18,453 nucleotides of DNA from JBHWPB01 sp043424675 (GTDB lineage: Bacteria; Bacillota; Bacilli; Lactobacillales; Carnobacteriaceae_A): the NCBI GenBank assembly GCA_043424675.1, contig JBHWPB010000065.1:1-18453 (forward strand), in the 5' to 3' direction. A model generated the notes under the pieces. It was not told where the DNA came from. It saw only the letters and a list, made by a program, of their open reading frames with translations, and made no database searches. Position numbers and translations under genes: made by a program. This document shows, piece by piece, positions 1-7,454 of the stretch. Positions within the stretch are counted from its first letter, which is position 1, and each line of letters begins with the position of its first letter.

Positions 1-846
1 GGTGTGTATATAACAGAAGATGATAATAAAGAGCTTATATTTAAAACGGAGAATGCTGCGATTGCCCGGAGAATGTATGGACTGATTAAAAAATATTTTG
101 AAGTAGCGAGCAACCTCGTGGTCCGCCGTAAAATGAAACTCGATAAAAACAATGTCTATATTGTACGTCTTCACTCAGGAGTTGAAACAATTTTAAAAGA
201 ACTGGGTATGATAGATAATGGAAAGCATCCTCGCTCTGTTCCAGAAGATATCATGCAGGACGACCAAAAGAAACGGTCTTACCTGCGGGGGGCCTTTCTA
301 GCGGGCGGTTCTGTTAATAGTCCAGAAACGAGCCGTTATCATCTTGAGATTCGTTCAAACCACAAAGAACATAATGAAGATTTGTGCGAGATGATTAATT
401 CCTTTGGATTGAATGCGAGGACTTTAGAGCGCCGCAATAATGATATTGTTTATCTGAAGGAATCTGAAAAAATTTCAGATTTTCTGGCCTTAATCGGAGC
501 CTCACAATCTGTCTTAAAATTTGAAGATACACGTATTGTCAGAGACATGCGCAACTCAGTGAATCGCTTAGTGAATTGCGAAAACGCGAATTTGAATAAA
601 ACAGCAGATGCTTCTTCCAAACAATGTAAAAACATCATGTTGGTGGACTCTGAGTACGGGTTGGAAAATATTCCAGAAAAGCTTCGTGAAATTGCAGAGG
701 TGCGTTTAGAAAACCCAGATGCCTCTCTAAAGGAATTAGGAGAGTTATTACCGAGCGGCAAGATCAGTAAATCTGGTGTCAACCATCGTATGAGAAAGAT
801 TAATGAGATGGCAGATGAAATAAGAGAAAAAACAGTAGAAGTGTGA
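1..846 (+). CDS. whiA: WhiA DNA-binding protein, 5'-truncated by window edge
   Basis: Firmicute WhiA is a nucleoid-associated DNA-binding protein affecting cell division and chromosome segregation; it combines a degenerate LAGLIDADG homing-endonuclease fold with a C-terminal helix-turn-helix. The frame is open from base 1 and the visible 281 codons match the family from its conserved TENAAIARR segment onward: KRSYLRGAFLAGGSV and YHLEIRSNHKEHNE in the LAGLIDADG part, RIVRDMRNSVNRLVNCE at the linker, and LKELGELLPSGKISKSGVNHR as the HTH. The family is usually about 310-320 aa, so roughly 35 N-terminal residues lie upstream of the window; the GTG at 4 is internal, not a start. No terminator hairpin is visible between its TGA stop and the clpP promoter, so some read-through into clpP is possible. 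Identity is secure. Confidence 0.95.
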   Translation, partial: GVYITEDDNKELIFKTENAAIARRMYGLIKKYFEVASNLVVRRKMKLDKNNVYIVRLHSGVETILKELGMIDNGKHPRSVPEDIMQDDQKKRSYLRGAFLAGGSVNSPETSRYHLEIRSNHKEHNEDLCEMINSFGLNARTLERRNNDIVYLKESEKISDFLALIGASQSVLKFEDTRIVRDMRNSVNRLVNCENANLNKTADASSKQCKNIMLVDSEYGLENIPEKLREIAEVRLENPDASLKELGELLPSGKISKSGVNHRMRKINEMADEIREKTVEV

Positions 847-888
847 TAGTCTCTGTAATGTAAAAGAAGATTAAAATGAAAGTTTTTG

Positions 889-905
889 TTTGACCAACAT
901 TGACC
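889..905. promoter_or_regulatory. CtsR operator upstream of clpP
   Basis: The sequence TTTGACC-AAC-ATTGACC is, on the opposite strand, GGTCAAT-GTT-GGTCAAA: two tandem heptamers separated by 3 bp, 13 of 14 bases matching the known CtsR heptamer repeat (GGTCAAA-N3-GGTCAAA). It overlaps the -35 hexamer of the clpP promoter, where a bound repressor would block RNA polymerase. CtsR control of clpP is established in Firmicutes; that it operates here is inferred from the motif. Confidence 0.88.
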
Positions 906-918
906 AAACAGTTAAAAT
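890..918 (+). promoter_or_regulatory. clpP promoter (sigma-A type)
   Basis: The -35 box TTGACC (890-895) and the -10 box TAAAAT (913-918) each match consensus at five of six bases and are 17 bp apart. Transcription would start near 925, giving an untranslated leader of about 50 nt before the ATG at 975. The CtsR box sits directly on the -35. Confidence 0.8.
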
Positions 919-974
919 AGGAGAGATGACAGTTTGGTAGTCCCAAAACCAGGATATTCCAAGGAGGAAATAAT

Positions 975-1568
975 ATGAATTTAGTACCTACAGTTATTGA
1001 ACAATCGCCTCGTGGTGAGCGCGCTTATGATATTTACTCACGTCTCTTAAAAGACCGTATTATTATGCTGAGCGGCGCAATCGACGACAATGTTTCAAAC
1101 TCTATTATCGCCCAGCTTTTATTCTTAGATGCACAAGACCCAGATAAAGATATCTATCTTTACATCAACTCACCCGGAGGAAGTGTCTCCGCAGGTCTTG
1201 CTATCTACGATACCATGAAGTTCATCAACGCTGATGTCCAAACTATTGTAATCGGGATGGCGGCATCAATGGGTTCTGTCTTGTTGGCTGCCGGGGAAGA
1301 AGGCAAAAGATTTGCTCTTCCAAACTCAGAAGTTATGATTCACCAGCCATTAGGCGGCGCACAAGGGCAAGCAACAGAAATTCAGATTGCTGCAGAGCAC
1401 ATCTTAGAAACGAGAGAACGTCTGAACAAAATCTTAGCGAATGAGACAGGACAGCCTCTGGAAGTCATTGAACGTGACACAGACCGCGACTACTACCTCA
1501 CCGCCGAAGAAGCGAAAGACTACGGGTTAATCGACGATGTCATGGAGAACAGCCAAGACCTCAACTAA
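975..1568 (+). CDS. clpP: ATP-dependent Clp protease proteolytic subunit ClpP
   Basis: Serine peptidase that forms the double-heptamer barrel used by ClpC, ClpE or ClpX to degrade misfolded and regulatory proteins in the cytoplasm. The 197-aa length equals that of B. subtilis and S. aureus ClpP. The catalytic triad is visible: Ser98 in GMAASMGS, His123 in MIHQPLGG and Asp172 in DTDRD. The N-terminal MNLVPTVIEQ and the SPGGSVSAG oxyanion strand are typical, and there is no long propeptide. The ATG at 975 follows AAGGAGG (961-967) at 7 nt. It is a single-gene unit: its own CtsR-controlled promoter lies upstream and a rho-independent terminator follows the stop codon. Heat- and stress-inducible expression is inferred from the CtsR box. 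Confidence 0.98.
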   Translation: MNLVPTVIEQSPRGERAYDIYSRLLKDRIIMLSGAIDDNVSNSIIAQLLFLDAQDPDKDIYLYINSPGGSVSAGLAIYDTMKFINADVQTIVIGMAASMGSVLLAAGEEGKRFALPNSEVMIHQPLGGAQGQATEIQIAAEHILETRERLNKILANETGQPLEVIERDTDRDYYLTAEEAKDYGLIDDVMENSQDLN

Positions 1569-1593
1569 AATGCAATGAAACTAAACTACGAGC

Positions 1594-1626
1594 AAGAGAG
1601 CGCCTTTATGTGTCGCTCTCTTTTTT
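1594..1626 (+). terminator. Rho-independent terminator of clpP
   Basis: The stem GAGAGCG (1596-1602) / CGCTCTC (1614-1620), extendable by two A-T pairs, encloses an 11-nt loop and is followed by six T (1621-1626). It starts 25 nt after the clpP stop. Confidence 0.88.
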
Positions 1627-1641
1627 GTCCAAATCCATAGC

Positions 1642-1690
1642 GGGTTATTTTTAATCCCTAAAATAAAAACAAAGGGTTTGTATACCACCC
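1642..1690. promoter_or_regulatory. Paired 17-bp GGG...CCC palindromes, candidate CggR operator
   Basis: Two 17-bp units, both starting GGGTT and ending CCC, lie at 1642-1658 and 1674-1690. They repeat with a 32-bp period, about three helical turns. The second overlaps the -35 region of the cggR promoter and has an inverted core (AGGGT-N9-ACCCT at 1673-1691). In B. subtilis CggR represses its own operon by binding two repeats that also begin with GGG. Assigning these sites to CggR is inference; the spacing and half-sites differ from the Bacillus operator. Confidence 0.45.
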
Positions 1691-1705
1691 TGTGTATGCT
1701 AAAAT
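1678..1705 (+). promoter_or_regulatory. cggR-gapA promoter with extended -10
   Basis: The -10 box TAAAAT (1700-1705) carries an upstream TGC (1697-1699), making an extended -10 element. The best -35 is a weak TTGTAT (1678-1683) with a 16-bp spacer. Transcription would begin near 1712. A weak -35 with overlapping palindromes suits a repressor-controlled promoter. Confidence 0.6.
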
Positions 1706-1737
1706 AGAATTAAGTAGTCAAAAGGAAGGGGGAAGCT

Positions 1738-2778
1738 ATGGATGTTTTGAATGAATTAATGACACAATTGAATCCTCAAGCTTTTCCTGTTTTAAAAGAA
1801 CGAGCGCAAATCTTAAAGGTGATTGATGATAAGGCACCTATCGGGAGACGGCTCTTAGCTAAAAAAACAGGTTTGTCAGAGAGTAAGTTACGACAAGAAC
1901 TCTCTTTTTTTAAGAAAGAAGGCTTTGTTTATTCTACTCACAGAGGTATGACACTGACTTCAAAGGGACGTCACATTTTAGAAATGTACGGATCCTATTA
2001 CTCCGAACAACAAACAGCGGATGAAAAAATAGAGCTCTTGGTAAATCAGTTAAATATCGAATCCCTTCATATTCTGCCAGGAGATTCTGACCGAGACAAG
2101 AGTATTTTAGGTAAGATGGGGAATAAAGCGATTGAAGTTTTAGACACCCTCTTGCCGCGTGAACGGTTAATTATTGCCACAATGGGCGGAACTTCTCTTG
2201 CCGCGATGGCCAATAAAATGACCAGGGATTTCTCTGAAGGACGCGACCTCATTTTTGTTCCCGGGCGTGGAGGCATCGGAGAAGCTCTAGCTATTCAGGC
2301 CAATACGATCTGTTCTTTGATGGCTGAAAAGACCGGAGGAGAGAGCCATGCTCTCTACACTCCAGATCAAATTACTCCAGAAACCTACAGTTATCTTGCG
2401 GCAGAACCAAGCGTCAATCAGGTTCTCAACTTATTAAACGAAGCAGAAGTTTTATTGTTAGGCATAGGAGACGCTCATAAAATGGCGCACCGACGGAATG
2501 TATCTCCTGAAATCGAAGAAAAACTGCGTGAAAATGGAGCAGTCGGTGAAGCTTTAGGCCAATATTTTGATGAAGAGGGCGAGCGTGTTCACGAATTATC
2601 CAAAATAGGTTTAGATGTGGAAGACTTAGAACATATCAAGGTTCCTTTAGCGATAGCAGGTGGGAAAGAAAAAGCCAAAGCTATTCTCGCATTCTTAAAG
2701 AATGTGCCCAAAGACATCCACCTTGTGACTGACGAAGGGGCAGTCAATGAAATATTACGGCTCATGGATTTTCAATAA
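1738..2778 (+). CDS. cggR: Central glycolytic genes regulator CggR
   Basis: Transcriptional repressor of the SorC/DeoR type, controlling the gapA operon; in Bacillus the inducer is fructose-1,6-bisphosphate. The 346-aa protein has an N-terminal winged helix-turn-helix (about 30-85), with APIGRRLLAKKTGLSESKLRQ as the recognition region, and a C-terminal phosphosugar-binding domain (about 95-346). The latter shows GDSDRDKSILGKMG, an ATMGGTSLAAMA phosphate-binding loop, FVPGRGGIGE, QANTICSLMAEK, LLLGIGDAHKMAHRR and LVTDEGA, all family hallmarks. The ATG at 1738 has an AAGGAAGGGGG ribosome site (1722-1732). It is the first gene of the cggR-gapA unit and precedes gapA by 25 nt. Autoregulation through the palindromes at its promoter is likely. 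Confidence 0.95.
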   Translation: MDVLNELMTQLNPQAFPVLKERAQILKVIDDKAPIGRRLLAKKTGLSESKLRQELSFFKKEGFVYSTHRGMTLTSKGRHILEMYGSYYSEQQTADEKIELLVNQLNIESLHILPGDSDRDKSILGKMGNKAIEVLDTLLPRERLIIATMGGTSLAAMANKMTRDFSEGRDLIFVPGRGGIGEALAIQANTICSLMAEKTGGESHALYTPDQITPETYSYLAAEPSVNQVLNLLNEAEVLLLGIGDAHKMAHRRNVSPEIEEKLRENGAVGEALGQYFDEEGERVHELSKIGLDVEDLEHIKVPLAIAGGKEKAKAILAFLKNVPKDIHLVTDEGAVNEILRLMDFQ

Positions 2779-2803
2779 AGAAAGATCAAACGGGAGGAAA
2801 AAT

Positions 2804-3805
2804 ATGACTTTTAAAGTTGGTATTAACGGATTTGGACGCATCGGACGCTTGGCACTTCGGTTAATGGAAGAGTATGAAGATATGGAAGTAGTAGCTATCA
2901 ATGATTTGACAGATGCTAAGACTCTCGCTCATCTCTTAAAATATGACAGCGTCTATGGAAGATTTAACGGAGAAATCGAAGCAACAGCGGAAGATACTAT
3001 CCGAGTGAATGGAAAAGAGGTCAAAGTTTACGCTGAAAAAGAACCGCGCCATATTCCTTGGCAAGAGAATGGTGTGGAACTGGTTTTAGAAGCTACCGGA
3101 CTCTTCACAGATAGGGAAGGGGCAGGACAGCACTTGGAAGCCGGGGCAGACAAAGTAGTCGTTACTGCTCCAGGCTCAGGGGACATGAAGATGGTGGTCT
3201 ATGGAATCAACGAAGATATCATAGACGGCAGTGAAGATATCATTTCTACGGCATCCTGTACTACAAATTCTTTAGCATTAATGGCTGCGCCTCTGCATGA
3301 AAAGTACACCATTGAACGGGGTCTTATGACAACTGTTCATGCTTATACCAATGATCAAAACCTACACGATGCCCCTCACTCGAAATTGACACGTGCCCGT
3401 GCTGCCGCCGAGAATATTGTGCCTACTTCTACTGGAGCAGCTGCCTCGATTGGAAAAGTTATTCCAGAACTTGATGGAAAATTGGACGGATCGGCACAGC
3501 GTGTTCCAGTCATCGCGGGTTCTTTAACTGAACTGACTGTTGTTCTTGAAGAAAAGGTGAGTGAAGAAGAGATCAATGCACTCATGAAAAGTAGACAGAG
3601 TGAAGTTTTCGGCTACACAGAAGATCCTATTGTTTCCAGAGATATTATCGGCATCCGCTACGGTTCTCTCTTTGATGCCGGGCAGACAAAAGTCATGGAA
3701 GCCGGAGGCGAACAGCTCGTTCGTGTCGTTGCTTGGTATGATAATGAAATGAGTTATGTCGCTCAAATGCTCAGAACTTTACTCAAATTAGCAGAGAAAA
3801 ATTAA
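2804..3805 (+). CDS. gapA: Glyceraldehyde-3-phosphate dehydrogenase, glycolytic type
   Basis: Cytoplasmic enzyme converting glyceraldehyde-3-phosphate, NAD+ and phosphate to 1,3-bisphosphoglycerate. The 333-aa protein has the N-terminal NAD fold GINGFGRIGRLALR, the acidic Asp34 in AINDL that fits NAD preference, catalytic Cys152 in STASCTTNSLA, activating His179 in TTVHAYTNDQ, and the C-terminal WYDNEMSYV. An upstream in-frame ATG at 2747 would add 19 residues overlapping the end of cggR, but the ATG at 2804 follows GGGAGG (2792-2797) and gives the standard MTFKVGINGFGRIG start. Placement after cggR and presence of the other glycolytic genes support the catabolic GapA rather than gluconeogenic GapB. 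A cre box lies over the stop codon and a long terminator-like hairpin follows. Confidence 0.97.
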   Translation: MTFKVGINGFGRIGRLALRLMEEYEDMEVVAINDLTDAKTLAHLLKYDSVYGRFNGEIEATAEDTIRVNGKEVKVYAEKEPRHIPWQENGVELVLEATGLFTDREGAGQHLEAGADKVVVTAPGSGDMKMVVYGINEDIIDGSEDIISTASCTTNSLALMAAPLHEKYTIERGLMTTVHAYTNDQNLHDAPHSKLTRARAAAENIVPTSTGAAASIGKVIPELDGKLDGSAQRVPVIAGSLTELTVVLEEKVSEEEINALMKSRQSEVFGYTEDPIVSRDIIGIRYGSLFDAGQTKVMEAGGEQLVRVVAWYDNEMSYVAQMLRTLLKLAEKN

Positions 3806-3814
3806 GCGCTTTCA
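3801..3814 (-). promoter_or_regulatory. Candidate cre (CcpA) box at the gapA stop codon
   Basis: Read on the minus strand the 14 bases are TGAAAGCGCTTAAT, matching the cre consensus TGWAARCGYTWWCW at all positions except the penultimate C. The site spans the gapA TAA stop and partly overlaps TTCACA (3811-3816), a possible -35 for pgk, though no good -10 follows (best GGAAAT at 3834-3839). It could act as a roadblock to transcription from gapA or on a weak pgk promoter. Function is inferred from motif only. Confidence 0.5.
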
Positions 3815-3849
3815 CAAAAAGTGATAAAAGAATGGAAATAACCAAAGAG

Positions 3850-3910
3850 ATGAGAGATAATCAAAATGATCAGTGTCTATTCAGACCGATTTTGATGACT
3901 CTCATTTTTT
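3850..3910 (+). terminator. Long multi-part hairpin with T-run between gapA and pgk
   Basis: Three nested stems are visible: ATGAGAG (3850-3856) with CTCTCAT (3899-3905), ATCAAAAT (3860-3867) with ATTTTGAT (3889-3896), and an apical GTCT (3875-3878) with AGAC (3883-3886) on a 4-nt loop. The first two are perfect and separated only by small internal bulges. Six T (3905-3910) follow the base, ending seven bases before the pgk Shine-Dalgarno. It should terminate much of the cggR-gapA transcription and leave pgk-eno partly dependent on read-through or another promoter. A regulated attenuator is possible but unproven. Confidence 0.8.
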
Positions 3911-3929
3911 AATATCAGGAGGATTTAAC

Positions 3930-5123
3930 GTGACTAAAAAAAGCTTAGAAAATCTTGACGTTCATGGAAAAGTAGTATTGATGCGCGTGGATTATAATGT
4001 GCCTTTGACGGCTGATAGGAATATTACCGATGATACACGGATGCAAGCCAGTCTCCCTTCGATTAAATATCTGATTGAGAATGGAGCGAAAATTGTTCTC
4101 TTCTCGCATCTGGGCCGCATAAAAACTGAAGAAGACAAGAAGGGAAAATCACTGGCTCCCGTAGCAGCACATCTTGCGGAACTCTTGGGACAAGAAGTGT
4201 TCTTTTCTTCCAAAACACGAGGCAAAGAACTGGAAGACGCTATAAAAGATATGGAAGAAGGCCAGGTTCTCCTCGTCGAAAATACTCGATTCGAGGATGT
4301 AGAGGGGAAGAAGGAAAGTTCTAATGACGAAGAGTTAGGCAGATACTGGGCGAGCTTAGGGGAGGTCTTTGTCAATGATGCTTTCGGTACTTCGCACCGG
4401 GCCCATGCTTCCAATGTAGGAATTTCACAGCACATCGAAGAAACAGCGATCGGCTTCCTGGTTGAAAAAGAGCTCAGAGAGCTGCACAAAGCGATAGACT
4501 CACCTGACAGACCCTTCATCGCTATTCTGGGAGGCTCTAAAGTAAAGGATAAAATACGTCTGATCGAAACTTTACTAGAGCAAGCAGAACAAATTTTAAT
4601 CGGTGGCGGCATGGCCTATACCTTTATGCAAGCGCGTGGCCAAGAAATTGGCAATTCTTTGCTCGATGAAGAGAGTTTAGATTTTGCGAAAGAAATGTTA
4701 GAACAAGCCGGGGATAAAATCGTGCTGCCTGTCGACAATGTGGTGGCTTCAGAGTTTTCAGAAGACGCTGTACCTGAACACGTTGAGGGGGATATCCCTG
4801 CCGGAAAAGAAGGCCTAGATATTGGACCGCGTACTTTGGAACTATTCGTGGAACATCTCCGCGATGCTAAAACTGTTATCTGGAATGGCCCAGTCGGTGT
4901 CTTTGAATACGACAATTTTTCGGAAGGAACGAGAGGTCTCAGTGAAGCGGTGGCTCAGTTGGAGGATGCTCGCACGATTGTCGGAGGCGGCGATTCAGCG
5001 ACTGCAGCAAAAAGGTTTTCAAATGAAGAAGATTTCACGCATATCTCAACAGGCGGCGGAGCTTCACTTGCAGTTTTCGCGGGTGAGGAACTGCCAGGTA
5101 TTGAAATTATTGACGAAGCATAA
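3930..5123 (+). CDS. pgk: Phosphoglycerate kinase
   Basis: Transfers phosphate from 1,3-bisphosphoglycerate to ADP, the first ATP-forming step of lower glycolysis. The 397-aa protein shows LMRVDYNVPL (Asp21, Asn23 region for substrate), DDTRMQ with Arg37, SHLGR (59-63), ENTRFEDVEG, NDAFGTSHRAHAS, the nucleotide-domain GGSKVKDK, WNGPVGVFE and GGGDSATA. The start is GTG at 3930, which follows AGGAGG (3917-3922) at 7 nt and gives the normal family N-terminus; an in-frame ATG at 3873 lies inside the upstream hairpin and has no ribosome site. It is the first gene after the gapA-pgk hairpin and is followed 30 nt later by tpiA. Confidence 0.97.
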   Translation: MTKKSLENLDVHGKVVLMRVDYNVPLTADRNITDDTRMQASLPSIKYLIENGAKIVLFSHLGRIKTEEDKKGKSLAPVAAHLAELLGQEVFFSSKTRGKELEDAIKDMEEGQVLLVENTRFEDVEGKKESSNDEELGRYWASLGEVFVNDAFGTSHRAHASNVGISQHIEETAIGFLVEKELRELHKAIDSPDRPFIAILGGSKVKDKIRLIETLLEQAEQILIGGGMAYTFMQARGQEIGNSLLDEESLDFAKEMLEQAGDKIVLPVDNVVASEFSEDAVPEHVEGDIPAGKEGLDIGPRTLELFVEHLRDAKTVIWNGPVGVFEYDNFSEGTRGLSEAVAQLEDARTIVGGGDSATAAKRFSNEEDFTHISTGGGASLAVFAGEELPGIEIIDEA

Positions 5124-5153
5124 TCCAATGAAAGAGAGAAAGGCTTGTGAAAA

Positions 5154-5918
5154 ATGAGAAAACCAATTATTGTAGGTAACTGGAAAATGAATAAGACAGC
5201 AGAAGAAGCACGTGAGTTTATGAACGAATTAATAGAAAAAGTTTCAGAAAATGAAAATATTGAGCTGGCGATAGCGCCCCCTGCTTTATTCATACAGAAT
5301 CTGGTCAATCTAGCTCAAGGTTCTTCTATAGAGCTCGGCGCTCAAAATGCTTTTTATGAAAGTGAAGGAGCTTATACAGGAGAAACAAGCCCACACGCTC
5401 TAGCAGAACTCGGTGTTGCGTATGTTATTATCGGTCACTCGGAGCGCCGCGAACTATTCGAGGAGAGTGATGAAGAAATCAATAAAAAAGCTCATGCAGT
5501 CTTCAAAGAAGGCATGGTGCCCATCCTCTGTGTTGGAGAAAGCGAAGCAGAACGTGAGGCGGGAGAAACACGAGCAGTCGTTGAAAACCAAGTCGAAAAA
5601 GCTTTAGCCAATTTAGAAGCTTCTGCTGTTGAAAAACTTGTCCTCGCTTATGAACCGATCTGGGCCATCGGTACAGGTAAAACAGCGACTCCAGAAGAAG
5701 CCAACGAGACGATTGGTCTGATTCGAGACAAAGTTCAAGCGCTCTATTCAAAAGAAATTGCCGACTCTGTACGTATTCAGTACGGTGGCAGTGTGAAACC
5801 GGACAATATTAAAGCACTGATGGAGCAGCCTCATATCGATGGTGCTCTGGTTGGAGGAGCAAGCCTTGAAGTCGATTCCTTTCTGGCTCTAGCAGCGGGA
5901 ATTGATGCAGATGAGTAA
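5154..5918 (+). CDS. tpiA: Triosephosphate isomerase
   Basis: Interconverts dihydroxyacetone phosphate and glyceraldehyde-3-phosphate. The 254-aa TIM barrel carries Asn9 and Lys11 in GNWKMN, electrophilic His95 in IIGHSERRE, catalytic base Glu167 in AYEPIWAIGTGKTA with the mobile loop 6 directly after it, and the phosphate-gripping YGGSVKP and GALVGGASL motifs. The ATG at 5154 has only a modest ribosome site (AGAAAGG, 5137-5143, about 10 nt away). Its last 8 bases overlap the start of gpmI in another frame, which suggests translational coupling. Confidence 0.98.
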   Translation: MRKPIIVGNWKMNKTAEEAREFMNELIEKVSENENIELAIAPPALFIQNLVNLAQGSSIELGAQNAFYESEGAYTGETSPHALAELGVAYVIIGHSERRELFEESDEEINKKAHAVFKEGMVPILCVGESEAEREAGETRAVVENQVEKALANLEASAVEKLVLAYEPIWAIGTGKTATPEEANETIGLIRDKVQALYSKEIADSVRIQYGGSVKPDNIKALMEQPHIDGALVGGASLEVDSFLALAAGIDADE

Positions 5919-7452
5919 ACACCCCGTCGCACTCATTATATTAGACGGTTATGGGCTGCGGGAAGAAGAAGAAGGGAACGCTGTAAAGCAAGCCGACACG
6001 CCATACTTTGACGCCTTATGGAAAGAATACCCGCACCAAACGCTCACAGCTTCTGGCAGATCAGTGGGACTGCCTGAAGGGCAGATGGGTAACTCTGAAG
6101 TGGGCCATATGAACATCGGTGCTGGCCGAGTCGTCGATCAGATGATCACACGAATCGATAAAAGTTTTCAAAAGGGAGATTTTTCTAAAAACGACAATTT
6201 TAGAAAAACGCTCCAAAAAGCAAGGGATAAGAATGGCAATTTACATCTCTTTGGCCTCTTATCAGATGGCGGAGTCCACAGCCATATGAATCATCTTTTT
6301 AATATTCTCGATCTCGTGAAAGACTTCGGTGGAATTAAAGAAACCTACATTCATATCGCCACAGACGGCCGAGATGTCGGACCCTATACAGGTAAAGGTT
6401 TTATCCAAAGATTAGAAGAAAAGATAGAAGCCATTCAATACGGGAAAATTGCTAGTATCTCTGGCCGCTTCTTTGCCATGGATCGCGATAACCGATGGGA
6501 AAGAATTGAAAAAGCTTATCGGGCTATCGTTGACGGATCTGGTGAACAATTTACTAGTCCCTTAGAAGCGATTGAACAGAGCTATAACGAAGGGATAAGT
6601 GACGAATTCGTTGTGCCGAAGGTCATGGTAGAAGACGGAAAGCCTGTCGGAATTTTGAATGAAAATGATGCTTTTTTGATATGGAATTTCCGACCTGATC
6701 GTGTGATTCAGCTCTCTCAAGCTATTATCTCACCTGAATTTGATGCCTTTGAGAGACCGCATTATGCGAAAGACTTGCAGTTTACAACGATGACAGAGTA
6801 TGCGCCGGAAATCCCAGCCGATGTTTTGTTTGAGGAGAAGGATTTAGAGCATGTTTTGGGACAAGTTTTAGCCGATGCAGGCTTAAACCAATTGCGGCTG
6901 GCAGAAACAGAAAAATATCCCCATGTCACCTACTTTATGAATGGGGGGCGACGCGAGCCATTTGTCAATGAGGACCAAATCTTGGTCCCTTCTCCCAAAG
7001 TCTTGACGTATGACCTGCAACCGGAAATGAGTGCTTTTGAAGTGGCCGAGCAATTTGTAAATGAGCTGAACAAAGATAAATACGACGCAATCATCATGAA
7101 CTTTGCTAATGCAGATATGGTGGGGCACTCAGGGAACTTAAAAGCTGCGATACAAGCAGTGGAAGCAGTGGATAAAGCCTTACAGAGGGTCATGGAAGCT
7201 CTCTTTGAGAAGAAAGGGACGGCGCTCATCCTTGCAGATCATGGGAATGCAGAGACGATGAAAACTCCAAAAGGCACAGCGCATACTGCCCACACGACAG
7301 TCCCTGTCCCCTTGATTGTGACCGATAAAAAATGGAAGCTTTCAGAAGGTGGAAGACTAGCAGATATCGCGGCTACTCTTCTAGATATACTTGATATAGA
7401 AAAGCCCGTTGAGATGACCGGACGTTCATTATTGATTGAAAAGGAGATATAA
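5911..7452 (+). CDS. gpmI: 2,3-bisphosphoglycerate-independent phosphoglycerate mutase
   Basis: Mn-dependent enzyme converting 3-phosphoglycerate to 2-phosphoglycerate through a phosphoserine. The 513-aa protein belongs to the alkaline-phosphatase superfamily: LILDGYG-type metal site at the N-terminus (Asp12), phosphorylated Ser62 in MGNSEVGHMNIGAGR, substrate residues in DGGVHSH and ATDGRDVGPYTG, and C-terminal metal ligands in NADMVGHSGN, LADHGNAETM and AHTAHTTVP. The ATG at 5911 is chosen because it gives the usual short N-terminus; ATG 5905 or TTG 5902 would add only two or three residues. It overlaps tpiA by 8 nt and has only a weak GGGA as ribosome site, so it probably depends on ribosomes finishing tpiA. 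Eno follows after 2 nt. Confidence 0.96.
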   Translation: MSKHPVALIILDGYGLREEEEGNAVKQADTPYFDALWKEYPHQTLTASGRSVGLPEGQMGNSEVGHMNIGAGRVVDQMITRIDKSFQKGDFSKNDNFRKTLQKARDKNGNLHLFGLLSDGGVHSHMNHLFNILDLVKDFGGIKETYIHIATDGRDVGPYTGKGFIQRLEEKIEAIQYGKIASISGRFFAMDRDNRWERIEKAYRAIVDGSGEQFTSPLEAIEQSYNEGISDEFVVPKVMVEDGKPVGILNENDAFLIWNFRPDRVIQLSQAIISPEFDAFERPHYAKDLQFTTMTEYAPEIPADVLFEEKDLEHVLGQVLADAGLNQLRLAETEKYPHVTYFMNGGRREPFVNEDQILVPSPKVLTYDLQPEMSAFEVAEQFVNELNKDKYDAIIMNFANADMVGHSGNLKAAIQAVEAVDKALQRVMEALFEKKGTALILADHGNAETMKTPKGTAHTAHTTVPVPLIVTDKKWKLSEGGRLADIAATLLDILDIEKPVEMTGRSLLIEKEI

Positions 7453-7454
7453 AA

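Noticed and set aside
2747..2803. N-terminal extension of gapA by 19 codons
   Set aside because: It overlaps cggR, lacks a ribosome site, and GapA proteins start at the MTFKVGINGFGRIG position, which has GGGAGG upstream.
3873..3929. ATG start for pgk 19 codons upstream
   Set aside because: It lies inside the terminator hairpin and would add non-family residues; the GTG at 3930 has a strong AGGAGG.
3992..4612. 206-codon open frame on the minus strand opposite pgk
   Set aside because: It lies entirely within the well-supported pgk gene, has no ribosome site, and is Ser/Arg/Pro-rich in the way expected of an antisense shadow.
4822..5308. Further open frames overlapping the end of pgk and start of tpiA on both strands
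   Set aside because: They are out of frame with two conserved enzymes, lack ribosome sites, and show no recognisable motif.
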